A stretch of DNA of 64,000 nt. Origin: CAWJPW01 sp963844845. GTDB taxonomy: Bacteria; Acidobacteriota; Thermoanaerobaculia; Thermoanaerobaculales; Sulfomarinibacteraceae. The position numbers and the translations under genes are program-made. Location: assembly GCA_963844845.1 (NCBI GenBank), contig CAWJPW010000011.1, forward strand, positions 1-64,000, in the 5' to 3' direction. The notes beneath the pieces are model-generated. The model searched no databases. It was not told the DNA's origin and saw only the letters and a program-made list of their open reading frames with translations. Shown here one piece after another: positions 8,131-15,297 of this stretch; within the stretch, counting starts at the first letter, position 1; every line of letters begins with the position of its first letter.

Positions 8131-8643
8131 AGAGCCGCCGTCGACGACCCTGAAGGAATGAGGATTCGCAAGTAGCCTGCGCGCTTCTTTGTCGGGGAAC
8201 TTCGAATCGAGGGGAAGGCACGGTGCCGTTGCGAGGCGAAGATTGACTTGGTAGAGGCTGAGATCGCCTGAAGCAAGCCATTCCTTTGCCAAGAAGGAGT
8301 CGTCGTTCAACGTGCCAAGTACAGACCTGTTCGCCGTTTTGCCAAAGTAGAACGGTTGCATCGCTTCGAGTTCTCGGTCGATCTGGTGCGACGGTACACC
8401 GAGGTCGCGAAGGAGATCTGGGAGCGTCTGAAGAAACCGGATGGGAAACCTGGGAAGTTCTCGGGCCGACAAGAGTACTGGCAGACGTGACTTTTCGCTC
8501 ACGAGGAGTAGGTAGTGCCCAGAGCGCGTGAAGAGGATGTTGGCATACCAGTCGCCAAGGGCATTCCTTGGAGCTGGAGGTTCCCCTGGCCGGGTAACCC
8601 CGAGCCGTTTTAGAAGCTTGGCGGTACAGCGGAAGGTCGTCAC
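8125..8643 (-). CDS. DUF6933-like protein
   Basis: The 172-residue protein has the layout of DUF6933: MTTFRCTAKLLKRLGV, then LGDWYANILFTRSGHYLLLV and SEKSRLPVLL, then an alpha-helical segment and the closing NDDSFLAKEWLASGDLSLYQ. The function of the family is unknown. The stop codon is the TAA in the attC core, so gene and recombination site are fused and the coding sequence fills nearly the whole cassette. The frame is intact. Confidence 0.6.
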   Translation of the reverse strand: MTTFRCTAKLLKRLGVTRPGEPPAPRNALGDWYANILFTRSGHYLLLVSEKSRLPVLLSARELPRFPIRFLQTLPDLLRDLGVPSHQIDRELEAMQPFYFGKTANRSVLGTLNDDSFLAKEWLASGDLSLYQVNLRLATAPCLPLDSKFPDKEARRLLANPHSFRVVDGGSA

Positions 8644-8653
8644 AACAGGCGCT

Positions 8654-8747
8654 GCCTAACGCTGGAGTTCAGCGGACGCTACCCGCCGCTTGGGTGGGCG
8701 GGTGTGTGGCAGCGGCGGTTGCGGTCCGCTGCAACGACTCGTTAGGC
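8654..8747 (-). other. attC recombination site 12
   Basis: 94 bp, GCCTAAC...GTTAGGC; loop GGGTGGGCGGGTGTG. Confidence 0.92.
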
Positions 8748-8844
8748 GGCAGACAAAAGACTGAACAACAATGTCTTAGCGCCAACCATGGACATGACGA
8801 ATTGCCGCATGACAAGGGACGACGAGGGTTGATTTTGTGACAAA

Positions 8845-9285
8845 TCATGGCGAGGCGGGCCCAAGGTCAGCAAGGACCACCGAGGCAACTGCGAGGAGCA
8901 GGCACAACGGGGAGTAGAGGGCAGTGTCGTAGCGTGCGAATGGCGTGTTGCGAACACGCTTGAAGAACCCGACGAACTTGAAGTCGCCGACCGCACGCAC
9001 GAGAAAGACAGCTGCAATCAACCATACGCCGGACCTTGGGATGTCTTCCCAACCCCAAGGTAGGACGCGCACACGCCAGAGGCAGACGAGTGCAGCGGCT
9101 GCGAGCAATACCGCCACGGCGAGCGTGGACAACAGCCCAGGATGAAGCACAGGCTTACCGTCGAGGCTTGGGATGACGATGGACGATGGGCCTGACTGGC
9201 GAAATGCCCATACGAGATGCAGGAGGCTGAGAACCGAGAACGTTCCAGCTAGGAAAAAGGCTGTAACAAGAGCCACGGTGTTCAC
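8845..9285 (-). CDS. DUF3995 membrane protein
   Basis: The 146-residue product matches the DUF3995 layout: helix 1 (about residues 5-28) ending LHLVWAFRQSG, then PSLDGKPVLHPGLLSTLAVA, three further helices, and the family motif AVGDFKFVGFFKRVRNTPFA followed by RYDTALYSPLCLLL. It is an inner-membrane protein of unknown function, common as a lone cassette gene in integrons. The frame is intact; the start ATG lies a few bases inside the cassette boundary. Confidence 0.8.
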   Translation of the reverse strand: MNTVALVTAFFLAGTFSVLSLLHLVWAFRQSGPSSIVIPSLDGKPVLHPGLLSTLAVAVLLAAAALVCLWRVRVLPWGWEDIPRSGVWLIAAVFLVRAVGDFKFVGFFKRVRNTPFARYDTALYSPLCLLLAVASVVLADLGPASP

Positions 9286-9291
9286 AACGCC

Positions 9292-9385
9292 GCCTAACGC
9301 TGGAGTTCAGCGGACCCATACCGCCGCTTGGGTGGGTGGGTGTGGGGCAGCGGCGGTTGGGGTCCGCTGCAACGACTCGTTAGGC
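9292..9385 (-). other. attC recombination site 13
   Basis: 94 bp, GCCTAAC...GTTAGGC, GGACCC/GGGTCC stem subtype. The plus-strand loop has four G-runs (9330-9347). The core provides the hicA stop codon. Confidence 0.93.
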
Positions 9386-9616
9386 GCCCTGCTCAGGCGG
9401 ATTCAGGAGCTGCTGCAACGGGATCTTGACGTCAGCCGCAATCTGCCTGAGGAGAATCGGTGAGATATCCCGCCCCTTGTGCATGGGCACAGTGGTGGAC
9501 CGACCGTCTGGGTGCCGAAAGCGCTTGTGGGAGCCACGTTGCCGAACCTCATGGAACCCCCACTGCTCCAAGAGCCGAATGACCTGCTGGGGTTTGAGGA
9601 CGGGGGCGTTACCCAC
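9380..9616 (-). CDS. hicA: HicA mRNA interferase toxin
   Basis: A 78-residue HicA with KPQQVIRLLEQWGFHEVRQR, the catalytic His region GSHKRFRHPDGRSTTVPMHK, and GRDISPILLRQIAADVKI, a small dsRBD-like RNase fold. It cleaves mRNA independently of the ribosome until bound by HicB. It follows hicB with a 2-bp gap. The order (antitoxin first) differs from the commoner hicA-hicB order. Its TAA is contributed by the attC core at 9380-9382. Confidence 0.9.
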   Translation of the reverse strand: MGNAPVLKPQQVIRLLEQWGFHEVRQRGSHKRFRHPDGRSTTVPMHKGRDISPILLRQIAADVKIPLQQLLNPPEQGA

Positions 9617-9618
9617 GG

Positions 9619-9828
9619 CTAGCCAACGGACACGAGTTGGGTACCAACGAACTCAGCCTCGAGCTCCGGCTGTCCGTCTTCGAGGATCATGCCGATCACT
9701 TCCTTGAGGTTGACGTTCAGCTCATCCAAAGTCTCGCCTTGACTATGCGCCCCGGGGAAGCCAGGAACGTAGCCGACGAAGAGCCCTGTGTCCGGGCAAC
9801 GTTCAACGACTGCTGTGTAGGTGGCCAT
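9619..9828 (-). CDS. hicB: HicB-family antitoxin
   Basis: The 69-residue protein has the HicB partial RNase H-like fold: YTAVVERCPDTGLFVGYVPG, then HSQGETLDELNVNLKEVIGM. It is a short HicB lacking the C-terminal DNA-binding domain of longer members, so autoregulation is probably weak or depends on the complex. The start ATG (9828) follows a GAGGAGGCC ribosome-binding site. Intact and coupled to hicA, it is the best-preserved toxin-antitoxin module of the array. Confidence 0.9.
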   Translation of the reverse strand: MATYTAVVERCPDTGLFVGYVPGFPGAHSQGETLDELNVNLKEVIGMILEDGQPELEAEFVGTQLVSVG

Positions 9829-9897
9829 GGCCTCCTCCTCGACGACTAGTATACGAACCTCCAGGCCTTCCGGGTTACTCCGAGCGTCGGCAAAGGC

Positions 9898-9991
9898 GCC
9901 TAACGCTGGAGTTCAGCGGACCCATACCGCCGCTTGGGTGGGTGGGTGCGGGGCAGCGGCGGTTGGGGTCCGCTGCAACGACTCGTTAGGC
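9898..9991 (-). other. attC recombination site 14
   Basis: 94 bp, GCCTAAC...GTTAGGC, GGACCC/GGGTCC stem subtype; four G-runs at 9936-9953. Confidence 0.93.
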
Positions 9992-10012
9992 GCCACCTGA
10001 GTTTGCCTTAGG

Positions 10013-10441
10013 TTAAGTTCTTGAGAGCCTGACGGTGATATGCACCCAACTCACCACTGGGTCCCCTGCGGGAGAAAGAGTTGGGCGAAACTTCCATTGC
10101 TTGAACTGCTTGACGGCTTGGCTATCGAAAATCGGATCAACTCCAGTGGGAACGAGGACGGAACCAACTGTTCCATCCTTCAGCACCTCAATCTCGAGGA
10201 CAATTCGGCCATGAAAGCCCCGTCGTTGTTCCTTGAGATGGTCGAATGAGCCCTCCGGAGTGGTTCTTGAAATGACCTCAGCAGGGTCGTAGGCAGAAAG
10301 ATCTGCTCCAGGAGGCACTCCTTGGACGCGGACGAGATACGGCGCCTTCGGGCCGTTGTTGGCCGAAGGTGTGGACGCGCATGAGGAGAGCCCGAGCAAT
10401 AGCGCAGGGGTGAGAAGTGTGATTGCTGACCATCGTGGCAT
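10013..10441 (-). CDS. TonB C-terminal-domain lipoprotein
   Basis: The 142-residue protein begins with a lipoprotein signal (MPRWSAITLLTPALLLGLSSC, Cys at 21), then a short linker, then a TonB-C fold with HGRIVLEIEVLKDGTVGSVL, FDSQAVKQFKQWKFRP and VHITVRLSRT. Such proteins sit in the periplasm or on a membrane and bind outer-membrane or envelope partners. There is no N-terminal transmembrane energiser segment, so it is not a classical TonB. I chose the ATG at 10441 because the signal peptide starts there, although the frame stays open upstream into the next attC. Confidence 0.75.
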   Translation of the reverse strand: MPRWSAITLLTPALLLGLSSCASTPSANNGPKAPYLVRVQGVPPGADLSAYDPAEVISRTTPEGSFDHLKEQRRGFHGRIVLEIEVLKDGTVGSVLVPTGVDPIFDSQAVKQFKQWKFRPTLSPAGDPVVSWVHITVRLSRT

Positions 10442-10479
10442 TGGTATCTCCCGAACGCTGAGGACGCTACGCAAGTGGC

Positions 10480-10614
10480 GCCTAACGACAAGCTCAGCGG
10501 CCGGTACGACCCGAGCAAAGCGAGGGGACTGGCGTTTTGGATGCCGCGGAGCAAAGCGACGCGATCTGCATCCAAAATGACAGTAGTACCGGTCCGCTGC
10601 AGCGACTGTTAGGC
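10480..10614 (-). other. attC recombination site 15, long type
   Basis: 135 bp from GCCTAAC to GTTAGGC. The interior differs from the short sites: arms CTCAGCGGCCGGTAC and GTACCGGTCCGCTGCAG pair, with inner hairpins around TTTTGGATGC/GCATCCAAAA and CGAGCAAAGCGAG. Confidence 0.93.
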
Positions 10615-10713
10615 GGCACATCGTTCCTGGTAAACGTCGCATATTCATAAACTTGATGCTGACTTGCCGACCGATAGCCTTAATGGAGCGCATGTTGGGC
10701 ACGGTCTCGCGTT

Positions 10714-11188
10714 TCAAACTTGAACTCGAGCCTCTCGGCCGTCGTGCACAGCTCGTCTGAATCTTTGTGACCCAAGAAACAAGGCAACACTAGCCAACAT
10801 CACTGACCAGAACAGCCCAAACCCCAAGGTCAGAATCGAAAGGATGATCAGCATATCTGCTTCTCTACCCCATGCAGTCAAGACGGTTGCCACAGAGAGG
10901 ACCAGGAATGACGCCGAAATCAACCAACTTGTCGCCACCAAGTACAGGCCCAGCCCAGACCTGGAAGCTCCGGAGACCGAGCCCCGCGATCACCAAGACC
11001 GCACCGACTAGGGCTTCAGCAGGCCTCACATATGGATCCCAACTATCCAGGTCTCCAAAGAAGTCTGTCGAATCCATGGGACCTAAACGAGGTTCCAGCA
11101 AGGCACCACTGAGTGAAACAGCCAGAGCCAGCGCCCCAACCGCAATCGCGATCGTCGCCACAGTCTTCACATTCGGCCTGAGTTCCAT
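10714..11188 (-). pseudogene. Membrane protein of unknown function, frameshifted
   Basis: One frame starts at ATG 11188 (MELRPNVKTVATIAIAVGAL) and carries three hydrophobic segments up to GLGLRSFQVWAG. A second overlapping frame continues VATSWLISASFLVLSVATVL and ADMLIILSILTLGFGLFWSV to 10714. Joining them needs one indel in the short G/C runs near 10945-10965, giving a protein of about 158 residues with five helices. The family is not recognised. As read, the product is truncated. Confidence 0.6.
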
Positions 11189-11226
11189 GCTTGCGCTACC
11201 TGACGGTGAAAGAGCTTCGTAACACT

Positions 11227-11361
11227 GCCTAACGACAAGCTCAGCGGCCGGTACGACCCGAGCGAAGCGAGGGGACTGGCGTCTTGGGTGCCGCGGAGCG
11301 AAGCGACGCGATCTGCACCCAAGATGACAGTAGTACCGGTCCGCTGCAGCGATGGTTAGGC
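11227..11361 (-). other. attC recombination site 16, long type
   Basis: 135 bp, GCCTAAC...GTTAGGC. It is nearly identical to sites 15 and 17, but the inner hairpin reads CTTGGGTGC/GCACCCAAG instead of TTTGGATGC/GCATCCAAA, a paired change on both arms. The 177 bp between it and the HNH gene include a flank shared with sites 15 and 17. Confidence 0.93.
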
Positions 11362-11538
11362 AGCAGATCGTTGCTTGGTAAACGTCTCATGTTGTGCAAC
11401 TTGACACTGACTTGGCAAGAGTGGTTTGCGTTGTATCCCCACTCGCCGAGCAACCCGAATCAGGCGGCGACCACGACAACCGTGTTCGTACCTGCGCGCC
11501 CCACACGGATCGACGGCCCTCACCAATCACAGCTCGGG

Positions 11539-12099
11539 TTAATCGTCTTCCGCGACGAGACGCAGGTCGCAAGGTTTTGGATACTTCAGCGGGATATGGG
11601 ACAGCGAGAACGGAAGGCTAGCCTGATCGACTTCTTCGATCTGCATCTCCATCAGGTCGTGATCGAGACAATACGCTATTACCAGTTTCAGGTACCTTCG
11701 TAGGATCATCAGTGGCGGAAAGCTGTCGTTGGCCGTCATCCAAACCATCAGGTCCTTCTTGCCCTTTGAACTGTTGCATTTCCTGCACGCATAGACGAGA
11801 TTGTCGCCAAGATCTCTGCCGCCCGCTTTCCGAGGGATAATGTGATCGAGTGCGAGATTTTCGGAAGCACCGCAATAGCTACAGGTCTTCCCTAGCTCCA
11901 GTTTGATCTTCTCGTCATCAAAAATTGTGCGGACGTTCATTGATCCCTCGAGCAGCCCCTTCCCAAGTCTCGCCCGAATCATGTAGTTGAATCTGCCATA
12001 GCTGTCCAGGCCCTTTTCCACGGCTGTATGCGCCATGGCGAGATTCGCATAAGACCAGAAGAGCAATTCCCGGACGGTCTCTACCTTGTTCTTTGCCAA
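11539..12099 (-). CDS. HNH endonuclease
   Basis: The 186-residue protein has an N-terminal helical region (residues 1-60), then an HNH/ββα-metal core at about residues 70-115: CSYCGASENLALDHIIPRKA, GGRDLGDNLVYACRKCNSSK and GKKDLMVWM. The two Cys pairs (CSYC, CRKC) bind a structural zinc and DHIIP supplies the general-base His. The C-terminal about 70 residues are helical and of unknown role. It could be a nicking or restriction-type nuclease or a defence gene; as a single-gene cassette it has no partner methylase. The frame is intact. Confidence 0.85.
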   Translation of the reverse strand: MAKNKVETVRELLFWSYANLAMAHTAVEKGLDSYGRFNYMIRARLGKGLLEGSMNVRTIFDDEKIKLELGKTCSYCGASENLALDHIIPRKAGGRDLGDNLVYACRKCNSSKGKKDLMVWMTANDSFPPLMILRRYLKLVIAYCLDHDLMEMQIEEVDQASLPFSLSHIPLKYPKPCDLRLVAEDD

Positions 12100-12143
12100 T
12101 GGCGTTTCCTTTCAATTCTTCGAGGCAATCCCAATGAGCCGTG

Positions 12144-12278
12144 GCCTAACGATAAGCTCAGCGGCCGGTACGACCCGAGCGAAGCGAGGGGACTGGCGTT
12201 TTGGATGCCGCGGAGCGAAGCGACGCGATCTGCATCCAAAATGACAGTAGTACCGGTCCGCTGCAGCGCTGGTTAGGC
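12144..12278 (-). other. attC recombination site 17, long type
   Basis: 135 bp, GCCTAAC...GTTAGGC; belongs to the integrase-proximal cassette, hence to the most recently captured one under the usual insertion order. Confidence 0.93.
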
Positions 12279-12359
12279 GGTACATCGTTGCCTGGTAAAT
12301 GACTCATATTCACTGACTTGATGCTGACTTGCCGGCCGATGGCCTAAAGGAGGCGATGG

Positions 12360-12677
12360 CTAGGCGCTGGACTCTTGTCTTTCGTTTGTCTCTTCGTGCG
12401 AACGACGAAGCAAGATCAGGGCAGCTCCAACGTACCCGAATACGATGACGAGTATCAACCGCCTGCGACAATCGGGATCTGATAGGCGTGACAGCCTGAT
12501 GTCACCGACCGCAGCTATCATTAGGGCCGCCATCGCCACACATGGAACGAAGACTACGACCACAGAAACCACCAAATCTGGGATCGGCAATTGGATTCCT
12601 GCCACCCATTTGATGAGCATCCAAATGGGCAGAATGCTCGAAGCCATTGCTAAGCACCACGTCAGAATTCGATTCAT
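12360..12677 (-). CDS. Three-helix membrane protein, first cassette
   Basis: The 105-residue product has hydrophobic segments at about residues 6-26, 32-58 and 74-90, with a charged cytoplasmic tail RRSHEETNERQESSA. No family is recognised. It is the gene closest to the integrase and begins about 28 bp inside the attI junction, so any promoter in the attI region would drive it first. The start ATG at 12677 is preceded by GCTGGTGAG, a modest ribosome-binding site. Confidence 0.6.
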   Translation of the reverse strand: MNRILTWCLAMASSILPIWMLIKWVAGIQLPIPDLVVSVVVVFVPCVAMAALMIAAVGDIRLSRLSDPDCRRRLILVIVFGYVGAALILLRRSHEETNERQESSA

Positions 12678-12704
12678 CTCACCAGCCCATCTCCCTCGAT
12701 CTCA

Positions 12705-13020
12705 GCCTAACGCCAAATAGACTGCCTATGTTGATTGGGTGGGGCAACTGGGTGGTTGGGGGAGTTGATGGGGGCTGGATGGTCGTAAAGGGCCTTGAAG
12801 ATCATGTGATCCGGGGTTCTGTTGGCGTTGGACAGCTGGTTCTTGGGTTGGGGACCGGGTGTGAGTGGTCCGGTTTGCGCAAATGAACAGAGAATCAGTA
12901 TGTTAAGGAATTCTCTGGTGTTATGGAACGTGTCGGATAGTGCAGGGTTTCGACGGGCGTTTTCCTGGGGCTGTCGGATAACACCGAAGAGGTGATTGAT
13001 ATGACCGGAGAGCATGGGCC
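12705..13020 (-). other. Probable attI region
   Basis: A lone GTTAGGC core (complement at 12705-12711) marks the junction between the first cassette and unique sequence leading to the integrase stop codon at 13021. This is where attI is expected in integrons whose integrase points toward the array. The junction-proximal part is rich in G-runs on the plus strand (12737-12774). No strong sigma-70 promoter toward the cassettes was evident. The rest (about 240 bp) holds nothing else I can identify. Confidence 0.7.
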
Positions 13021-14235
13021 TCAGTCCCCCTCTCCTGCAGGCTCCTCATCACAGTCCGATGGTACGGTCCCGCGGTCCGAGTGTGCGGCCTCGCCGATCG
13101 AGGTGCGTGCGGTGGCCTCACCTCCCGGTGGGCGGCAGCTCTCCTCGTTGGCTTGTGGGCTCGGTGTCTCGTTGCCCGCCGGGATTTGCTGCGGGTCGTC
13201 GGCAGCCGGGGTGCGTAGCGGGAGGATGTCCAGGGGGCTGCGAACGCCGCGGCCGCCTACGCGGTTGAGGACGTGGGTGTAGATCATGGTGGTGCCCACG
13301 TCCTTGTGGCCGAGCAGCTCCTGGATGGTGCGGATGTCGTAGCCCTCCGCCAGGAGATGGGTGGCGAAGGAATGGCGCAAGGTGTGCGGGCTGACCCGCT
13401 TGGCCAGGTCGAGGTCGTAGGTCGCCTTGTGGATCGCCCGCTGGATGACGGTCTCGTGCAGGTGAGGCCGGCGGACGACGCCGGAGCGGGGATCGACGCC
13501 GCGGCTCGCCGCCGGGAAGACGTACTGCCAGATCCAGGTACGGGCGCCCCCGCGGAGCTTGCGCTCGAGGGCATCCGGCATCCACACCGCGCCGTAGCCG
13601 TCAGCGAGGTCCTGACTGTGCAGCTCGCGCACCTCTCGGAGATGGCGGCGCAGGGGCTTCTCCAGGGCGTTGGGCAGCATGGTCACGCGGTCCCTGCGCC
13701 CCTTGCCGTCGCGAATGGTGATCTGACGCAGCTCGAAGTCGACGTCCTTGACGCGCAGGCGCAGGCCCTCGAGCAGCCGCATGCCGGTGCCGTAGAGGAG
13801 GGTGGCGACGAGGCGCGGGGCGCCGTGGAGGGCGCCGAGGAGGAGGAGGACCTCGTCGTGGGTGAGAACGGTGGGAAGCCGGCGCGGGCGCTTCGCCCGC
13901 ACGACCTCGTCGATGCGCGGGAGGGGCTGCCGCAATACCCAGCGGTAGAGAAAGAGCAGGGCGCTGAGCGCCTGGTTCTGGGTCGACGCTCCCACGTGCT
14001 TGCGCACCGCCAGGTGGGTGAGGAAGGCGTTGATCTCAGGCGCGCCCATCTCGGAAGGATGACGCTTGTCGTGAAAGAGGATGAAGCGGCGGACCCAGGC
14101 GACATACGCCTCCTCGGTGCGCAGGCTGTAGTGCCGCGAGCGCAGGGCGTGGCGCACGCGGTCGAGGAGTCGCGTCTTGCCGGGCCGGCGGTTCGAGCTG
14201 GGGATCGGGTCATGGGGCGGATGATGGTCGGTCAT
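13021..14235 (-). CDS. intI: Integron integrase (tyrosine recombinase), reversed orientation
   Basis: The 404-residue protein has a core-binding domain (residues 20-115) and a tyrosine-recombinase catalytic domain with R153 (GTGMRLLEGLRLRVKD), H284 and R287 (SPHTLRHSFATHLL), H310 (LLGHKDVGTTMIYTH) and nucleophile Y319. The integron-specific insert is present (YGAVWMPDALERKL, then WIWQYVFPAASRGVDPRSG). It inserts cassettes at attI by recombining folded single-stranded attC. The ATG at 14235 follows GGAGGTGCGCC. It is transcribed toward the array, opposite to class 1 integrons but as described for Treponema denticola and some planctomycete integrons. A Pro/Glu-rich tail of about 70 residues follows the normal end (VRSPLD, residue 336). 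Confidence 0.96.
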   Translation of the reverse strand: MTDHHPPHDPIPSSNRRPGKTRLLDRVRHALRSRHYSLRTEEAYVAWVRRFILFHDKRHPSEMGAPEINAFLTHLAVRKHVGASTQNQALSALLFLYRWVLRQPLPRIDEVVRAKRPRRLPTVLTHDEVLLLLGALHGAPRLVATLLYGTGMRLLEGLRLRVKDVDFELRQITIRDGKGRRDRVTMLPNALEKPLRRHLREVRELHSQDLADGYGAVWMPDALERKLRGGARTWIWQYVFPAASRGVDPRSGVVRRPHLHETVIQRAIHKATYDLDLAKRVSPHTLRHSFATHLLAEGYDIRTIQELLGHKDVGTTMIYTHVLNRVGGRGVRSPLDILPLRTPAADDPQQIPAGNETPSPQANEESCRPPGGEATARTSIGEAAHSDRGTVPSDCDEEPAGEGD

Positions 14236-14307
14236 GGCGCACCTCCGACGCCGGCTCGCGGCCGACGGGTGGTGCAGCGTGGATGGGCTCGTCAGGGCCT
14301 AGCTACC

Positions 14308-14356
14308 GCACAAAGATGCGTGCCATAAGTGTATGAAAAGCAAGCATCTTATGACG
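14308..14356. promoter_or_regulatory. Long inverted repeat upstream of intI
   Basis: AAAGATGCGTGC on one side and GCAAGCATCTT on the other form an imperfect palindrome (10 of 11 pairs) around a 13-17 bp centre, with CTAGCT/AGCTAG adding outer pairs. It lies 70-120 bp upstream of the intI start codon. It could be an operator for intI expression or a relic recombination site. The rest of 14236-14629 contains no other recognised feature. Confidence 0.45.
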
Positions 14357-14629
14357 AGCTAGCCTGGACGGGCTGGACCGCAACAAGTCCTTGATTAAAT
14401 ACTACACCACAAGCATGGAAATGACCAGTTGAGGAGCGATTCCTGATTCAAGAAACTGGGCTGCGGGCCCCGGGGGATCGCGGAGGGCGCGTCCAGTGTA
14501 GGATCGCGCCGAAAACCCCGTGATGGTGCTCCACCGGCGGGCACCTTGCTGGAAGCACCCCGAACCCTGGCTTGCTCCCGGAGCCGGCGCCCGGGCGGCT
14601 CCCAGGGCGCCACGGGGGCGGAGGTCGCG

Positions 14630-15214
14630 GTGATCGAACGGACGAGTCTCACGGTGGACGGGCTCGAGCTCGAGGTGGTGGTGCGCCGCGCCCGGGTCAA
14701 GCACGTGAACGCGCGGCTGCGGGACGGCACCCTGCGCGTGAGCGCCCCCCCCGCCATGCCGGAGGCGGAGCTCGAGCGGGTGGTGGCGGACCTGGCACGG
14801 CGACTCGTGCGGCGGACGCGGGCCCGCCAGGTCAACCGCGAGGACGACGCCGCGGCGCTCGCCCGGAGGGTGGCGGCGCGCTTCGCGCACCCGCCGGCAG
14901 TGGCCGGTGTGCGCTGGGTGACCACGCAGCGGCGCCGCTGGGGCAGCTACAGCCTGCGCACCCGGCTGGTACGCCTGAACGCGGCGCTGCGGCCGATGCC
15001 GGCCTGGGTGGTGGAGGCGGTCATGGCCCACGAGCTGGCACACGTGGTCCACCCCGACCACTCGCCGGCGTTCTGGGAGCTGCTGCGCCGGGTGTGCCCG
15101 CACACCGACCGCGCGCGGGGGTTCCTGGAGGGGGTGGGCTGGCTGGCCGGCGGCTGGCGGGAGCTGCCGCCGGTGGAACGGGCGCTGCTGGCGGGCGGCG
15201 GGGAGTCGGAGTGA
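14630..15214 (+). CDS. YgjP/SprT-like zinc metallopeptidase (DUF45 type)
   Basis: The 194-residue protein has the small metallopeptidase core: RRRWGSYSLRTRLVRLNAAL, then the zinc site HELAHVVHPDHSPAFWELL, a HExxH with a third His six residues later. The N-terminal half (ELEVVVRRARVKHVNARLRD) is the usual beta domain of DUF45 proteins. I took the GTG at 14630 because GGAGG lies 7 bp before it and the conserved region starts at once; a longer frame from 14546 adds only low-complexity residues. YgjP-like proteins are thought to be cytoplasmic and to act near restriction or protein quality control; the substrate is unknown. Confidence 0.78.
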   Translation: MIERTSLTVDGLELEVVVRRARVKHVNARLRDGTLRVSAPPAMPEAELERVVADLARRLVRRTRARQVNREDDAAALARRVAARFAHPPAVAGVRWVTTQRRRWGSYSLRTRLVRLNAALRPMPAWVVEAVMAHELAHVVHPDHSPAFWELLRRVCPHTDRARGFLEGVGWLAGGWRELPPVERALLAGGGESE

Positions 15215-15243
15215 GCGGCGGCGCCGCGCTCGGGAGATGGTGA

Positions 15244-15268
15244 GGCCCGCCGGGGGTGCCGGCGGGCC
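15244..15268. terminator. Hairpin between convergent genes
   Basis: GGCCCGCCGG and CCGGCGGGCC form a perfect 10-bp stem with a GGGTG loop, between the convergent metallopeptidase and DUF4097 genes. There is no long T-run; it may work as a bidirectional, U-poor terminator. Confidence 0.55.
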
Positions 15269-15297
15269 CCATTCGTCTCGAGCCGGGCGGCCCGGCT

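Larger units (their letters stand above)
1..14235 (-). mobile_element. Chromosomal integron with reversed integrase and a cassette array
   Basis: An integron integrase gene sits at the right end, followed on the minus strand by a probable attI core (12705-12711) and 17 attC sites with about 18 gene cassettes running to the left window edge. Orientation is set by two things: the minus-strand attC ends read GCCTAAC...GTTAGGC and resemble the outer boxes of the class 1 aadA attC family, and nearly all cassette genes lie on the minus strand. The array continues beyond the window, because the leftmost cassette has no distal attC here. Its base composition is visibly less GC-rich than the flanking chromosome, as expected for captured cassettes. 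Confidence 0.93.

Noticed and set aside
662..9991. Regularly spaced near-identical repeats resembling a CRISPR array
   Set aside because: Repeats are about 94 bp, spacers are 300-1000 bp and contain genes, and the ends match attC cores.
12860..12990. Cassette promoter with TTAACA and a downstream AT-rich box
   Set aside because: No -10-like hexamer at proper distance; too weak to report as a promoter.
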